From Pseudomonadota bacterium (GTDB lineage: Bacteria; Myxococcota_A; Bradymonadia; Bradymonadales; GCA-2716585), in NCBI GenBank assembly GCA_005804885.1, contig SYOX01000152.1, positions 1-57,453 of the forward strand: a stretch of 57,453 bases of DNA, given 5' to 3'. A program made the translations under genes and the position numbers. The notes beneath the pieces are model-generated. The model saw only the letters and a program-made list of their open reading frames with translations. It ran no database searches and was not told the DNA's origin. Positions 45,324 through 53,024 of the stretch are shown here, in pieces; position 1 is the first letter of the stretch; the number at the start of each line of letters is the position of its first letter.

Positions 45324-47492
45324 TCAGCTGTTGGGCGGGTTGCCGAGGATGGTGGGGTTGAGCACGTAGCGCGCGGCGACCTCGTAGGCGATCTGCCCTT
45401 CGCGGTAGAGCTTGTTGACGGAGCGGTCCATGGTGGTCATGCCGTCTCGCGTGGCCGTCTCCATGATGTTGACGAGCTGGTGGGTCTTGCCCTCGCGCAC
45501 GATGTTGCGAACCGCCGGGGTGCCCAGCAGGATCTCGAAGGCCGCGATGCGGCCGGAGCCGTCGGCGCGCGGCAGGAGCCGCTGGGACAGGACGCCCAGG
45601 AGGCTGGAGGCCAGCTGCGAGCGCACCTGAGGCTGCTGGTGGGGCGGGAAGACGTCGATGATCCGGTCCATGGTCTGGGCCGCGTCGTTGGTGTGCAGGG
45701 TCGCCAGCACCAGGTGGCCAGTCTCCGCCGCCGTGATCGCCGCCGAGATCGTCTCCAGATCCCGCATCTCTCCCACGAGGATCACGTCCGGGTCCTGCCT
45801 CAAGACGTACTTGAGGGCCTTGGCGAAGCTCTGCGTGTCGGCGTGCACCTCGCGCTGGTCGATGGAGGCCCGCGCGCTCTGGTGGTTGTACTCGATCGGG
45901 TCCTCGACGGTCAGGATGTGGCAGGAGCGGCTCTGGTTGACGCGGTCGAGCAGGCAGGCCAGCGTCGTGGTCGTGCCCGAGCCCGTCGGGCCGACCACCA
46001 GCAGCATCCCGTGGGGCCTGTCCGCCATGCGGATGACGATCTCCGGCAGGCCGAGCTCCTGGGCCGAGGGGATGCGCGAGGGGATCGTCCGCAGCGCCGC
46101 GGCCATGTGCCCCTTCTGGAAGTAGGCGTTGACCCGGAAGCGCACCCCTGTGTCGATCGACAGCGAGAAGTCGATCTCCTTCTCCAATTCGAAGATGGTG
46201 CGCTGCCGGTTGGTCAGGATCGAGAAGAGCAGCGTCCGCATGTCGCTGTCGGTCAGCGCGTCGGTCGGCAGGCGGTGCAGCGCGCCGAGGATGCGGAAGA
46301 TGGGCGGGCGGCCGACGGACAGGTGCAGATCCGAGGCGCCGTGCTTGATGCACAGCGTCAGCAGGGTCTTCATGTCCAGGTTGCTCAGGTTCTTGAGCGC
46401 GCCCGGGTTGCGGAAGGCGTCCACGCCGGTCTCCAGGCCCTGCACCGAGAGCCGGAACTCGTCCGGGTTGCTGGCGTTGGCCAGCCCCGTCTCAAAGGCG
46501 ATCTCGCCCTCCTTGTGCAGCGCCAGCAGCGCCTCGTTGAAGGTCTGCATCCCCGGGTCGTTGCTGGACCTCATCAGATCGGTCAGCTCCTCGATCCGAT
46601 GCTCCCGGATCAGCCGCGTCACCGCCGGGGTCACCGTCAGGATCTCCGTGGCCGGCACGCGACCCCCCGCCTCGGAGATCTGCGGCAGCAGCCGCATGCA
46701 CACGATCCCACGCAAGCACAGAGAGAGGTCCAGGCAGGCCTGATCGCGCATCTCCTCGGGGTAGAGCCCCACGATCCGCTGGAGCGACTGCGCCGCGTTG
46801 ATCGTGTGCAAGGTCGCCAGCACCAGGTGGCCCGTCAGCGCCGCCGCCATGGCCACCGTCATCGTCTCCATGTCGCGGATCTCGCCGATGAGGATCACGT
46901 CCGGGCTCTCGCGCACGACGTGGCGCAGCGCCGTGTGGAAGTCCACCGTGTCCGAGCCCACCTCGCGCTGGGTGATCCGCGATCGGGCGTCCTTATGGAT
47001 GAACTCGATGGGATCCTCGATCGTCACGATGTGCGCGTTTCGGGTCCGGTTGATGTGGTGCACCATGGCCGCCAGCGTCGTCGACTTGCCCGAGCCCGTC
47101 GAACCCGTCACCAGCACCAGCCCGCGCAGCTCCCCGGCGAGCTTCTCGACCGGCTCGGGCAGGTTCAGCTCCGCGAAGGACAGCTCGCCGCTGGGCAGCG
47201 CCCTGGCCACCATCGCGTGCTGCCCCTGCTGGCGGTGCATGTTGAGCCGATATCGCCCCCCCCTGGCCGTCGTGTAGCCCACGTCCAGGTCGCCGGTCTC
47301 GTCGTAGCGCGCCCGCACCGCCGGCCTCAACAAGCCCTTGAGGAAGTCCTCGACCGCCTCATGATCCGTCGGCGCCAAATCAAGTTTCCTTACTTCACCC
47401 TTGATTCGCATTGCGGGCGGCTTGCCCACATTGACGAAGAGATCCGAGGCGCCCATCTTCTCCATGGCGGTGAGCAGCTTTTCGATGTCCAC
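45324..47492 (-). CDS. Single-chain PilU-PilT tandem retraction ATPase, second Walker A degenerate
   Basis: 722 residues from the GTG at 47492: AGGAG lies six bases before it and the protein then starts DIEKLLTAMEKMGASDLFVNVGKPP, as PilT/PilU do. The upstream ATG at 47534 lies at the predicted transcription start. There are two complete secretion-ATPase modules. Half 1 (about 1-355) has Walker A TGSTGSGKST (K136), Walker B ILIGEIRD and ends MQTFNEALLALHKEGEIAFE ... DEFRLSVQGL, a PilU-like C-terminus. Half 2 (about 370-722) has ASDLHLSVGRPP, Walker B ILVGEMRD and the PilT-type AVRNIVREGK near the end, but its P-loop is GPTGSGTTTT: Thr507 (codon ACG) replaces the Lys. It probably powers pilus retraction at the inner membrane. 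PilT and PilU are normally separate genes. Confidence 0.9.
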   Translation of the reverse strand: MDIEKLLTAMEKMGASDLFVNVGKPPAMRIKGEVRKLDLAPTDHEAVEDFLKGLLRPAVRARYDETGDLDVGYTTARGGRYRLNMHRQQGQHAMVARALPSGELSFAELNLPEPVEKLAGELRGLVLVTGSTGSGKSTTLAAMVHHINRTRNAHIVTIEDPIEFIHKDARSRITQREVGSDTVDFHTALRHVVRESPDVILIGEIRDMETMTVAMAAALTGHLVLATLHTINAAQSLQRIVGLYPEEMRDQACLDLSLCLRGIVCMRLLPQISEAGGRVPATEILTVTPAVTRLIREHRIEELTDLMRSSNDPGMQTFNEALLALHKEGEIAFETGLANASNPDEFRLSVQGLETGVDAFRNPGALKNLSNLDMKTLLTLCIKHGASDLHLSVGRPPIFRILGALHRLPTDALTDSDMRTLLFSILTNRQRTIFELEKEIDFSLSIDTGVRFRVNAYFQKGHMAAALRTIPSRIPSAQELGLPEIVIRMADRPHGMLLVVGPTGSGTTTTLACLLDRVNQSRSCHILTVEDPIEYNHQSARASIDQREVHADTQSFAKALKYVLRQDPDVILVGEMRDLETISAAITAAETGHLVLATLHTNDAAQTMDRIIDVFPPHQQPQVRSQLASSLLGVLSQRLLPRADGSGRIAAFEILLGTPAVRNIVREGKTHQLVNIMETATRDGMTTMDRSVNKLYREGQIAYEVAARYVLNPTILGNPPNS

Positions 47493-47538
47493 GTCGGCTC
47501 CTGGTGGCGTTTGAGAGGGGTTCCCTGCTTCCATGAGG

Positions 47539-47569
47539 TTTATAACCCAGCGGCCCCGAGAGCGCCCAA
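47539..47569 (-). promoter_or_regulatory. Promoter of the PilU-PilT fusion gene
   Basis: On the minus strand TTGGGC (47569..47564) and TATAAA (47544..47539, five of six to consensus) lie 19 bases apart, a wide spacing. The start point would be near 47532, so the ATG at 47534 would be at the very 5' end of the mRNA, and the GTG at 47492 would have a leader of about 40 bases. This supports the GTG start. Confidence 0.4.
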
Positions 47570-47605
47570 CGATTTGTCCTGCGACCGAGGCGCCCGCCAG
47601 CAGGC

Positions 47606-47633
47606 TTTACTTCCCCGCCCTGGTGGATATACC
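47606..47633 (+). promoter_or_regulatory. Promoter-like pair before trxB
   Basis: TTTACT (47606-47611) and TATACC (47628-47633) are 16 bases apart; each matches the sigma-70 hexamer at four of six positions. They lie about 50 bases before the trxB start. Modest evidence. Confidence 0.35.
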
Positions 47634-47679
47634 TGTCTCGGCCCTGCGCGCGGCAGGGCCAGGACTGCAAGGAGGCCAG

Positions 47680-48642
47680 ATGGGGCAGGTCGAGAAGGTG
47701 GTGATCATCGGTTCGGGTCCGGCGGGGTGGACGGCGGCGATCTACGCCGCGCGGGCGAGCCTCGACCCGCTCGTCTTCGAAGGGGCGCCCAGCGAGGTGA
47801 TGATCCCGGGCGGTCAGCTCATGTACACCACCGACGTCGAGAACTACCCCGGCTTCCCCGAGGGGGTCACGGGGCCGGAGATGATGCAGCGCTTCCGCGA
47901 CCAGGCCGAGCGCTTCGGCACCCGGATCATCATGGACGACATCGTCCAGTGCGACTTCTCCCAGCGCCCCTTCTTGCTCAAGAGCGCCGACAGCGGCGAG
48001 GTCTACGCCCACACCGTGATCATCGCCACGGGCGCCCGCGCCCGGTGGCTGGGGCTGCCCGAGGAGGCCAGGCTGGCCCAGACCGGCGGCGGCGTGTCGG
48101 CCTGCGCGGTCTGTGACGGCGCGCTGCCCTTCTTCCGCGGCAAGCACCTGATCGTCGTCGGCGGCGGCGACACCGCCATGGAGGAGGCCCACTACCTGAC
48201 GAAGTTCGCCTCCAAGGTCACCATCGTCCACCGGCGCGAGGCGCTGCGCGCCAGCAAGGTCATGCAGCAGCGGACCCTGGAGAACCCCAAGATCGAGGTG
48301 GCCTGGAACAGCGCCGTCGACGCGGTCCTCGGCGGCGACTTCATCACCGGCGTCAGGCTCTCGGACACCGTCACCGGCGAGCTGCGCGAGGTCGAGTGCG
48401 GCGGCATGTTCGTCGCCATCGGCCACCACCCCAACGCCGACTTCCTCGGCGGCGCCATCACCCGCGACGCCGAGGGCTACGTCCTGGTCGAGCCCGGCGG
48501 CACCGCCACCAACGTCGAGGGCGTCTTCGCCGTCGGCGACGTGACCGACAAGGTCTACCGACAGGCCATCACCGCCGCCGGCATGGGCTGCAAGGGCGCC
48601 CTGGACGCCGAGCGCTGGCTGGCCGCCAAGGGCATCCACTGA
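47680..48642 (+). CDS. trxB: Thioredoxin-disulfide reductase
   Basis: 320 residues from ATG 47680 with GGAGG four bases upstream. The FAD-binding loop is [20 protein letters not shown] (about 7-26), the redox pair is C142-AVC-C145 in [13 protein letters not shown], the NADPH loop is [13 protein letters not shown], and the final FAD motif is [10 protein letters not shown]. All the parts of a low-Mr TrxB are present. It reduces thioredoxin with NADPH in the cytoplasm. It is divergent from the pilus ATPase gene and has a candidate promoter of its own. Confidence 0.95.
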   Translation: MGQVEKVVIIGSGPAGWTAAIYAARASLDPLVFEGAPSEVMIPGGQLMYTTDVENYPGFPEGVTGPEMMQRFRDQAERFGTRIIMDDIVQCDFSQRPFLLKSADSGEVYAHTVIIATGARARWLGLPEEARLAQTGGGVSACAVCDGALPFFRGKHLIVVGGGDTAMEEAHYLTKFASKVTIVHRREALRASKVMQQRTLENPKIEVAWNSAVDAVLGGDFITGVRLSDTVTGELREVECGGMFVAIGHHPNADFLGGAITRDAEGYVLVEPGGTATNVEGVFAVGDVTDKVYRQAITAAGMGCKGALDAERWLAAKGIH

Positions 48643-48777
48643 CCTCCCGTCCGATCCGACCCTCCACCCTCGATGTGCCGCCCAGGAAACGCCTGCGCCC
48701 GAGGGCCCAAAGCGGCGATCTCTCCGCGTCATCCACCGCCATTTGTCGCGTAAGTCTTTGTCCTGAAAGGGCTTGTC

Positions 48778-49248
48778 TCAGGTCGAGAGGGCGCGCGCGA
48801 AGCTCTCCAGATCGGGGCCGGGGCCGGGCGCGGTGCTCAGCGCGGCGCCGTCCTTGCCGCGCTCGCTCAGCTCAGTCGCGCCGCCCTCGGCGCGATCCAG
48901 CGTGAAGCAGCGCACGGTGGCCGGCGACTTCAAGAAGAGCATCTTGCGCGTCTCCGGCGTCGCCACGAAGCCCACGAAGTGCGCCTCGCCTGCACACGCC
49001 GGCGCCGGCATGGTCACGATCGTAATCTTCACCTCGCCGGACTTGCGGATGGCGACGTGCAGCCCATCGGGGGGCATCCTGTCGCCCTTGCCGACCTCCT
49101 TGCCGACCGTCTCCCAGATGTCCATCAGGAAGGGCGTGGACATCGGCGAGGCGAGCAACTCCAGCATGCGCGGCGGGCCGGAGAGGATGGTCTTCGGCAG
49201 GGCTGCGTGGGCGAAGCGGGCGTGGTGCGGGCGTGGGGCGTGGTTCAT
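48778..49248 (-). CDS. Small hypothetical protein
   Basis: 156 residues from the ATG at 49248 (an AGGCAG-like ribosome site before it). No signal peptide, membrane helix or known motif. The mid-part EVKITIVTMPAPACAGEAHFVGFVATPE is beta-rich, with one Cys, and the C-terminus is acidic and Pro/Gly-rich. It is convergent with trxB and divergent from a lipoprotein gene. Function unknown. Confidence 0.6.
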   Translation of the reverse strand: MNHAPRPHHARFAHAALPKTILSGPPRMLELLASPMSTPFLMDIWETVGKEVGKGDRMPPDGLHVAIRKSGEVKITIVTMPAPACAGEAHFVGFVATPETRKMLFLKSPATVRCFTLDRAEGGATELSERGKDGAALSTAPGPGPDLESFARALST

Positions 49249-49414
49249 GGCGTCTGCCTGAGCGTCCGGGTGAGGGTTGATCGCAGGTCCATTGTGAGCG
49301 CGCCGGGGCCTTGGGGTCAAGGTCGCCGGCTCGCCCTGCAAATCCATTGACGCCGACAAGATGTGCTGTTAAAGGGTTGCCACCTTTGAGGTTGTTGAAA
49401 AAGGGGGCCCTGAG

Positions 49415-49816
49415 ATGCGCGCGATCGTGGTTGGAGTTCTGGTGGTGGTGGGGTTGGCGGGCTGCTCGTCGACGATGGCCGAGCGCACCGGGCAGGGCGT
49501 CGGCCCTGAGGTGTCCCTCGCGCCCTCGGTGGCCTCGGAGGGCGCGATGATCGGCACGATCAAGCTCCAGGATCGCAGCGTCCAGGTCCACGCCTCGCCG
49601 CGCGGCCCGCGCTTCACCGTGCTCGGCCAGGCCGGCCAGGTCCTGGCGCAGGACATGAGCGAGGTGGAGATCCAGGCGGCGCTGCCGTCGATCTATGAGG
49701 TGATCAAGACCTCGGCGGCCGCGATGGAGGGCGGGGCGCTCGACGCGAGCCTCGACGCGGACCTCGCGCCGCTGCGCCTCGACGACCAGCCGGGCGTCTT
49801 CGGCCCCTCGCGCTGA
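49415..49816 (+). CDS. Small lipoprotein
   Basis: 133 residues. The signal peptide MRAIVVGVLVVVGLAGC has a good lipobox (LAGC, Cys17). The mature part SSTMAERTGQGVGPEVS is polar, with a beta-rich core (TIKLQDRSVQVHASPRG, TVLGQAGQVLAQDMSEVE) and no recognised family. It would be anchored in the envelope. It is convergent with the cupin gene at 49848 (31 bp apart). Confidence 0.65.
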   Translation: MRAIVVGVLVVVGLAGCSSTMAERTGQGVGPEVSLAPSVASEGAMIGTIKLQDRSVQVHASPRGPRFTVLGQAGQVLAQDMSEVEIQAALPSIYEVIKTSAAAMEGGALDASLDADLAPLRLDDQPGVFGPSR

Positions 49817-49847
49817 AGGGCGCCGGCCCAAGCCCCGCGGAGGCGGA

Positions 49848-50213
49848 TCAGCCGCCCTCGGTGTCCCTGTGGACGGTGTCGGGGGCAAAGGCGGGCAGGC
49901 AGACGGCGATGTAGCTGGCGCCCTCGGGCGTGCTGTAGCGTATCCACTCGCCGGGGCTCGTGATCAGCGCCTGCCCAGGCCCGACGTCGATGGCGCCGCC
50001 CTCGAACTCCACACGGACGCGACCCTCAAGCACGAGGGTGATCTCCTCGAACTCGGGGGTCTGGCCCGGCTCGACCCAACCGGGCGGGGACTGCATCCTG
50101 GCGACGCTGACCGTGGCGTGGCCCGTGTTGACTCGACCGACAAACTCGTCAATGAGCTTGGGCTTGTTTCCTGCGGCCTCGATCCGGGTCGGGGCCTCTA
50201 TCAATCTCGGCAT
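49848..50213 (-). CDS. Cupin domain protein
   Basis: 121 residues; AGGAG precedes the ATG at 50213. A single conserved beta-barrel with cupin-style motifs: EPGQTPEFEEITLVLEGRVRVEF (motif 1-like, without the full set of His ligands) and GPGQALITSPGEWIRYS (motif 2-like). The usual two His plus Glu/His metal ligands are only partly there (E/E instead of H), so a metal may not be bound. The role is unknown, possibly small-molecule binding or isomerisation. It is divergent from the thioesterase gene. Confidence 0.75.
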   Translation of the reverse strand: MPRLIEAPTRIEAAGNKPKLIDEFVGRVNTGHATVSVARMQSPPGWVEPGQTPEFEEITLVLEGRVRVEFEGGAIDVGPGQALITSPGEWIRYSTPEGASYIAVCLPAFAPDTVHRDTEGG

Positions 50214-50326
50214 CGCGCGCTCCTGGTGCGGTTGAGGTCGGCGGCTCCCTGTCGGCGTCGACCCGTGTGGGGCATGCCAACTTCGGATAGCCCGGCTTGG
50301 CGTCGGGCGCAAGGGCAGGGAGGATC

Positions 50327-51136
50327 ATGCACGACTTTGACAGAGACACCGCCCTGGCGTCGATCGGCGACAAGGCCTGGCGGGCCGAGCTGGGGGAGGG
50401 GTGGTGCGTCGGGCCGGTGCCCAACGGCGGCTACCTGATGGCGATCGTGCTCAAGGCCATGGGGCAGCACCTGCCGCACCCGGACCCCTTCACCGCCACC
50501 ATCCACTACCTGCGCCCCGCCCAGATCGGCGCCGCCGAGATCGAGGTCGACGTGGTGCGGATCGGTCGGGGCCACTCGACGGCACGGGCCACGCTGAGCC
50601 AGGAGGGCAAGGCGCGGCTGACGGCGCTGGCGACCTTCGGGGATCTGAGCGCGCCCGACGGCCCGGACTTCATGCCCGCGCGACCCCCCGACGAGGCGCC
50701 ACCCCCCGAGGGCTGCCTGCCGCTCAAGGCCACCGGCCTTTGGGTGCCCGAGGTGGCCCGGCGCTTCGACTGGCGCTACCCGCCCGAGTGCCTGCGCTGG
50801 TTCCAGGGCCAGGAGCAGGAGGCTCGCCTGGGCGCCTGGATCCGCTTCGAAGACGGCCGACCCAACGACCTGCTCTCGCTGGCGATGTTCTGCGACGCCT
50901 TCCCGCCGCCGGTCCGCACCGTGATGGAGATCGGCTGGGTGCCGACGATCGAGCTGACGGTCCACTTCAAGGGCAAGCCGGCGCCCGGCTGGGTGCTGGG
51001 CTGGTTCAAGACCCGCTGGTGCCAGGGCGGCTACCTGGAGGAGGACGGCGAGCTGTGGGACAGCCAGGGCCGCCTCGTGGCGATCTCCCGCCAGATGGCC
51101 CGCGTCCACGCCCGCACCGGCCACGGCGAGCTTTAG
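50327..51136 (+). CDS. Acyl-CoA thioesterase family protein (double hotdog)
   Basis: 269 residues from ATG 50327 with GGGAGGATC directly before. The N-terminal hotdog has WCVGPVPNGGYLMAIVLKAM and TATIHYLRPAQIGAAEIEVDV, followed by the strand HSTARATLSQEGKARLTALATFGD. The second hotdog has VPTIELTVHFKGKPAPGWVLGW and ends SQGRLVAISRQMARV, typical of TesB-like/4HBT_3 thioesterases. It hydrolyses acyl-CoA or a related thioester in the cytoplasm. The exact substrate is unknown. Single gene followed by the inverted-repeat region. Confidence 0.85.
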   Translation: MHDFDRDTALASIGDKAWRAELGEGWCVGPVPNGGYLMAIVLKAMGQHLPHPDPFTATIHYLRPAQIGAAEIEVDVVRIGRGHSTARATLSQEGKARLTALATFGDLSAPDGPDFMPARPPDEAPPPEGCLPLKATGLWVPEVARRFDWRYPPECLRWFQGQEQEARLGAWIRFEDGRPNDLLSLAMFCDAFPPPVRTVMEIGWVPTIELTVHFKGKPAPGWVLGWFKTRWCQGGYLEEDGELWDSQGRLVAISRQMARVHARTGHGEL

Positions 51137-51143
51137 AACTTCA

Positions 51144-51663
51144 AGCCCCCCACGCTCCTCGCACCGCCCCCCACAAGGGGGGACGGGCTCGTCGGGTGGG
51201 GCTAGAACGCTGACCGGTTTGACTCCCGTCGGCCAACGGGCCGACAACGACGCCGTCGGCAAGATCGATGCCGGCGTCGTCGATGCGAGCACAGCTTGTG
51301 CCGGCGGGCCAACGGCCCGCCTGTGCGTCACCCGCTGGGTGCTCCTCCTTGGCCTCGATCTTGCCGACGGCGTCTTCGCTGTCGGCCTCGCCGGCCTCGG
51401 TCCCTCAAACCAATCAGCGTTCTAGAAACTCAGGGTGGGCTGCGACCTCTCGGTCGCAGACCAGCGCACGACCGAAATCGACACCTGGGGGCGTGAAAAT
51501 CCCAATCCACAGGCCCACTTCGACGCGCTGATCCGACCCTGCGATCCGCCCTCTCCCGCCCGCTGGCCTGCGCCCGACAGGGCGCAGCCCGCCCAGGCAT
51601 CCAAGCCCCACCCGACGAGCCCGTCCCCCCTTGCGGGGGGCGGTGCGAGGAGCGTGGGGCGCT
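51144..51663. repeat. Nested inverted repeats: 60-bp outer arms, 58/60 identical
   Basis: 51144-51203 and 51604-51663 are inverted copies of the same 60 bp, with two differences. Each arm also contains a short local hairpin (CCCCCC, then ACAA or GCAA, then GGGGGG). Between the arms lie the 51202-51425 palindromic element, a separate hairpin TGCGACC/GGTCGCA (51441-51458) and otherwise unremarkable sequence. The 598 bp between the thioesterase gene and the beta-helix gene (51137-51734) hold no gene that I can support. This looks like a small non-autonomous mobile element or a set of extragenic repeats. Confidence 0.85.
51202..51425. repeat. 224-bp palindromic element with 21-bp and 20-bp inverted repeats
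   Basis: CTAGAACGCTGACCGGTTTGA (51202-51222) is mirrored at 51405-51425 with 19 of 21 bases alike. Further in, GACGCCGTCGGCAAGATCGA (51249-51268) is mirrored perfectly at 51355-51374. A central hairpin GGCGGGCC/GGCCCGCC spans 51303-51321. The 20-base inner repeat differs at one base from the core of the tyrS tandem repeat. MITE- or REPIN-like; no transposase frame inside. Confidence 0.8.
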
Positions 51664-51734
51664 CGTCGTGCGTTGACTGGCCGGTGGCCACCTTCTACAT
51701 TCGCGGTGTTGGCGTTGTTTTCAAGAGGTGAGCC

Positions 51735-53024
51735 ATGGTGAAGATCTGGGGTCGTCAAGGAGCGCGCGCGGCGTTTTGTTGTTGGATCGCGTGCTCTTGC
51801 GCGGCTTGTGGGGCGAGCGAAGAGGGCGAGGATGTGCCGGAGCAGACCCCGGAGCCTGAGCCCGAGGCTGAGCCGGAAGGTGACCCTCTGCCTGACGGGT
51901 GCGACGCGCTGGTCGAGCCCTCGGACGACGATCAGGAGGCGCTGCAAGGGGCCTTCATCGACGCGGCCAGCGACAGCACGATCTGCCTCGCCGCCGGGAC
52001 CTTCTCCTTCAAGCAGCAGCTGAGCCTGGGCGCCGACGGGGTCACGATCCGAGGCGCTGGCCCGGAGGCGACCATCCTGGACTTCACGGCCCAGGACGTG
52101 GGCGCCAACGGCCTGCGGGTCACCGGCAACCGCGTCACTCTGGAGGACTTCCAGATCCTCAACACCCCCGGCGACGGCATCCGCGTCGACGACGTCGAGG
52201 ACATCACCTTCAGGCGCGTCCATGTCATCTGGGAGGCCGAGTCCTCCCAGGACAACGGCGCCTACGGGCTCTACCCGGTGGGGTGTCAGGGGGTGCTCAT
52301 CGAGCAGTGCCTCGTGGTCGGCGCCCGCGACGCGGGGATCTACGTGGGGCAGTCTCGCGACATCGTCGTGCGCGACAACGAGGCCCGCGGGAACGTGGCC
52401 GGCATCGAGATCGAGAACTCGCTCGACGCCGACGTCCACAACAACCACAGCCACGACAACACCGCGGGGATCCTCATCTTTGATCTGCCCGACCTCGATC
52501 AGTTCGGGGGCAGGGCCAAGGTGCGCGACAACCTCATCGAAGACAACAACCGCGACAACTTCGCCCAGGCCGGCAACATCGTCGCCCGCGTCCCCAAGGG
52601 CTCGGGCCTCTTCATCCTGGCCTCCGACGACAACGAGATCCACAACAACGACATCCGGGACAACGACTCCTTCGGCGCCGCGGTGGTCTCCTACAGCCCC
52701 GTCCTGACCGGGGAGATCCAGGAAGACCCCAACTACGACATCTTCCCCCAGGGCAACTGGATCCACGACAACACCTTCGAGGGCAATGGGACGGCCCCCG
52801 ACGTCCTCCTGCGCGCCATCCAGACCGATGTCCCCTTCCCCGACCTGGCCTGGGACGGCTGCGAGGACCCCGAGGTCGACAACACCGCCAACACCTTCAC
52901 CAACTGCTTCTCCGACAACGGCGGCGCGACCTACCTGAACTTCAAGCTCTGCGGCGGCGAGAACGAGACGGACATCACCCCGGTGACCTGCACCCACCCG
53001 GCCCTCCCCGAGATCGACAAGTGA
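51735..53024 (+). CDS. Exported parallel beta-helix protein
   Basis: 429 residues. An N-terminal signal (GARAAFCCWIACSCAACG) and an acidic Glu/Pro-rich linker are followed by a right-handed parallel beta-helix: repeated GI.V..ITFR..., DIVVRDNEARGNVAGIEIENS, VHNNHSHDNTAGILIFDL, KVRDNLIEDNNRDN, NEIHNNDIRDND, NWIHDNTFEGNG. It probably binds or modifies polysaccharide at the surface. It is translationally coupled to the next gene (GTGA overlap), a known pairing of a beta-helix protein (TIGR03805-like) with an uncharacterised partner (TIGR03806-like). AGAGGTGAG lies before the ATG. No catalytic residues were identified. Confidence 0.85.
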   Translation: MVKIWGRQGARAAFCCWIACSCAACGASEEGEDVPEQTPEPEPEAEPEGDPLPDGCDALVEPSDDDQEALQGAFIDAASDSTICLAAGTFSFKQQLSLGADGVTIRGAGPEATILDFTAQDVGANGLRVTGNRVTLEDFQILNTPGDGIRVDDVEDITFRRVHVIWEAESSQDNGAYGLYPVGCQGVLIEQCLVVGARDAGIYVGQSRDIVVRDNEARGNVAGIEIENSLDADVHNNHSHDNTAGILIFDLPDLDQFGGRAKVRDNLIEDNNRDNFAQAGNIVARVPKGSGLFILASDDNEIHNNDIRDNDSFGAAVVSYSPVLTGEIQEDPNYDIFPQGNWIHDNTFEGNGTAPDVLLRAIQTDVPFPDLAWDGCEDPEVDNTANTFTNCFSDNGGATYLNFKLCGGENETDITPVTCTHPALPEIDK

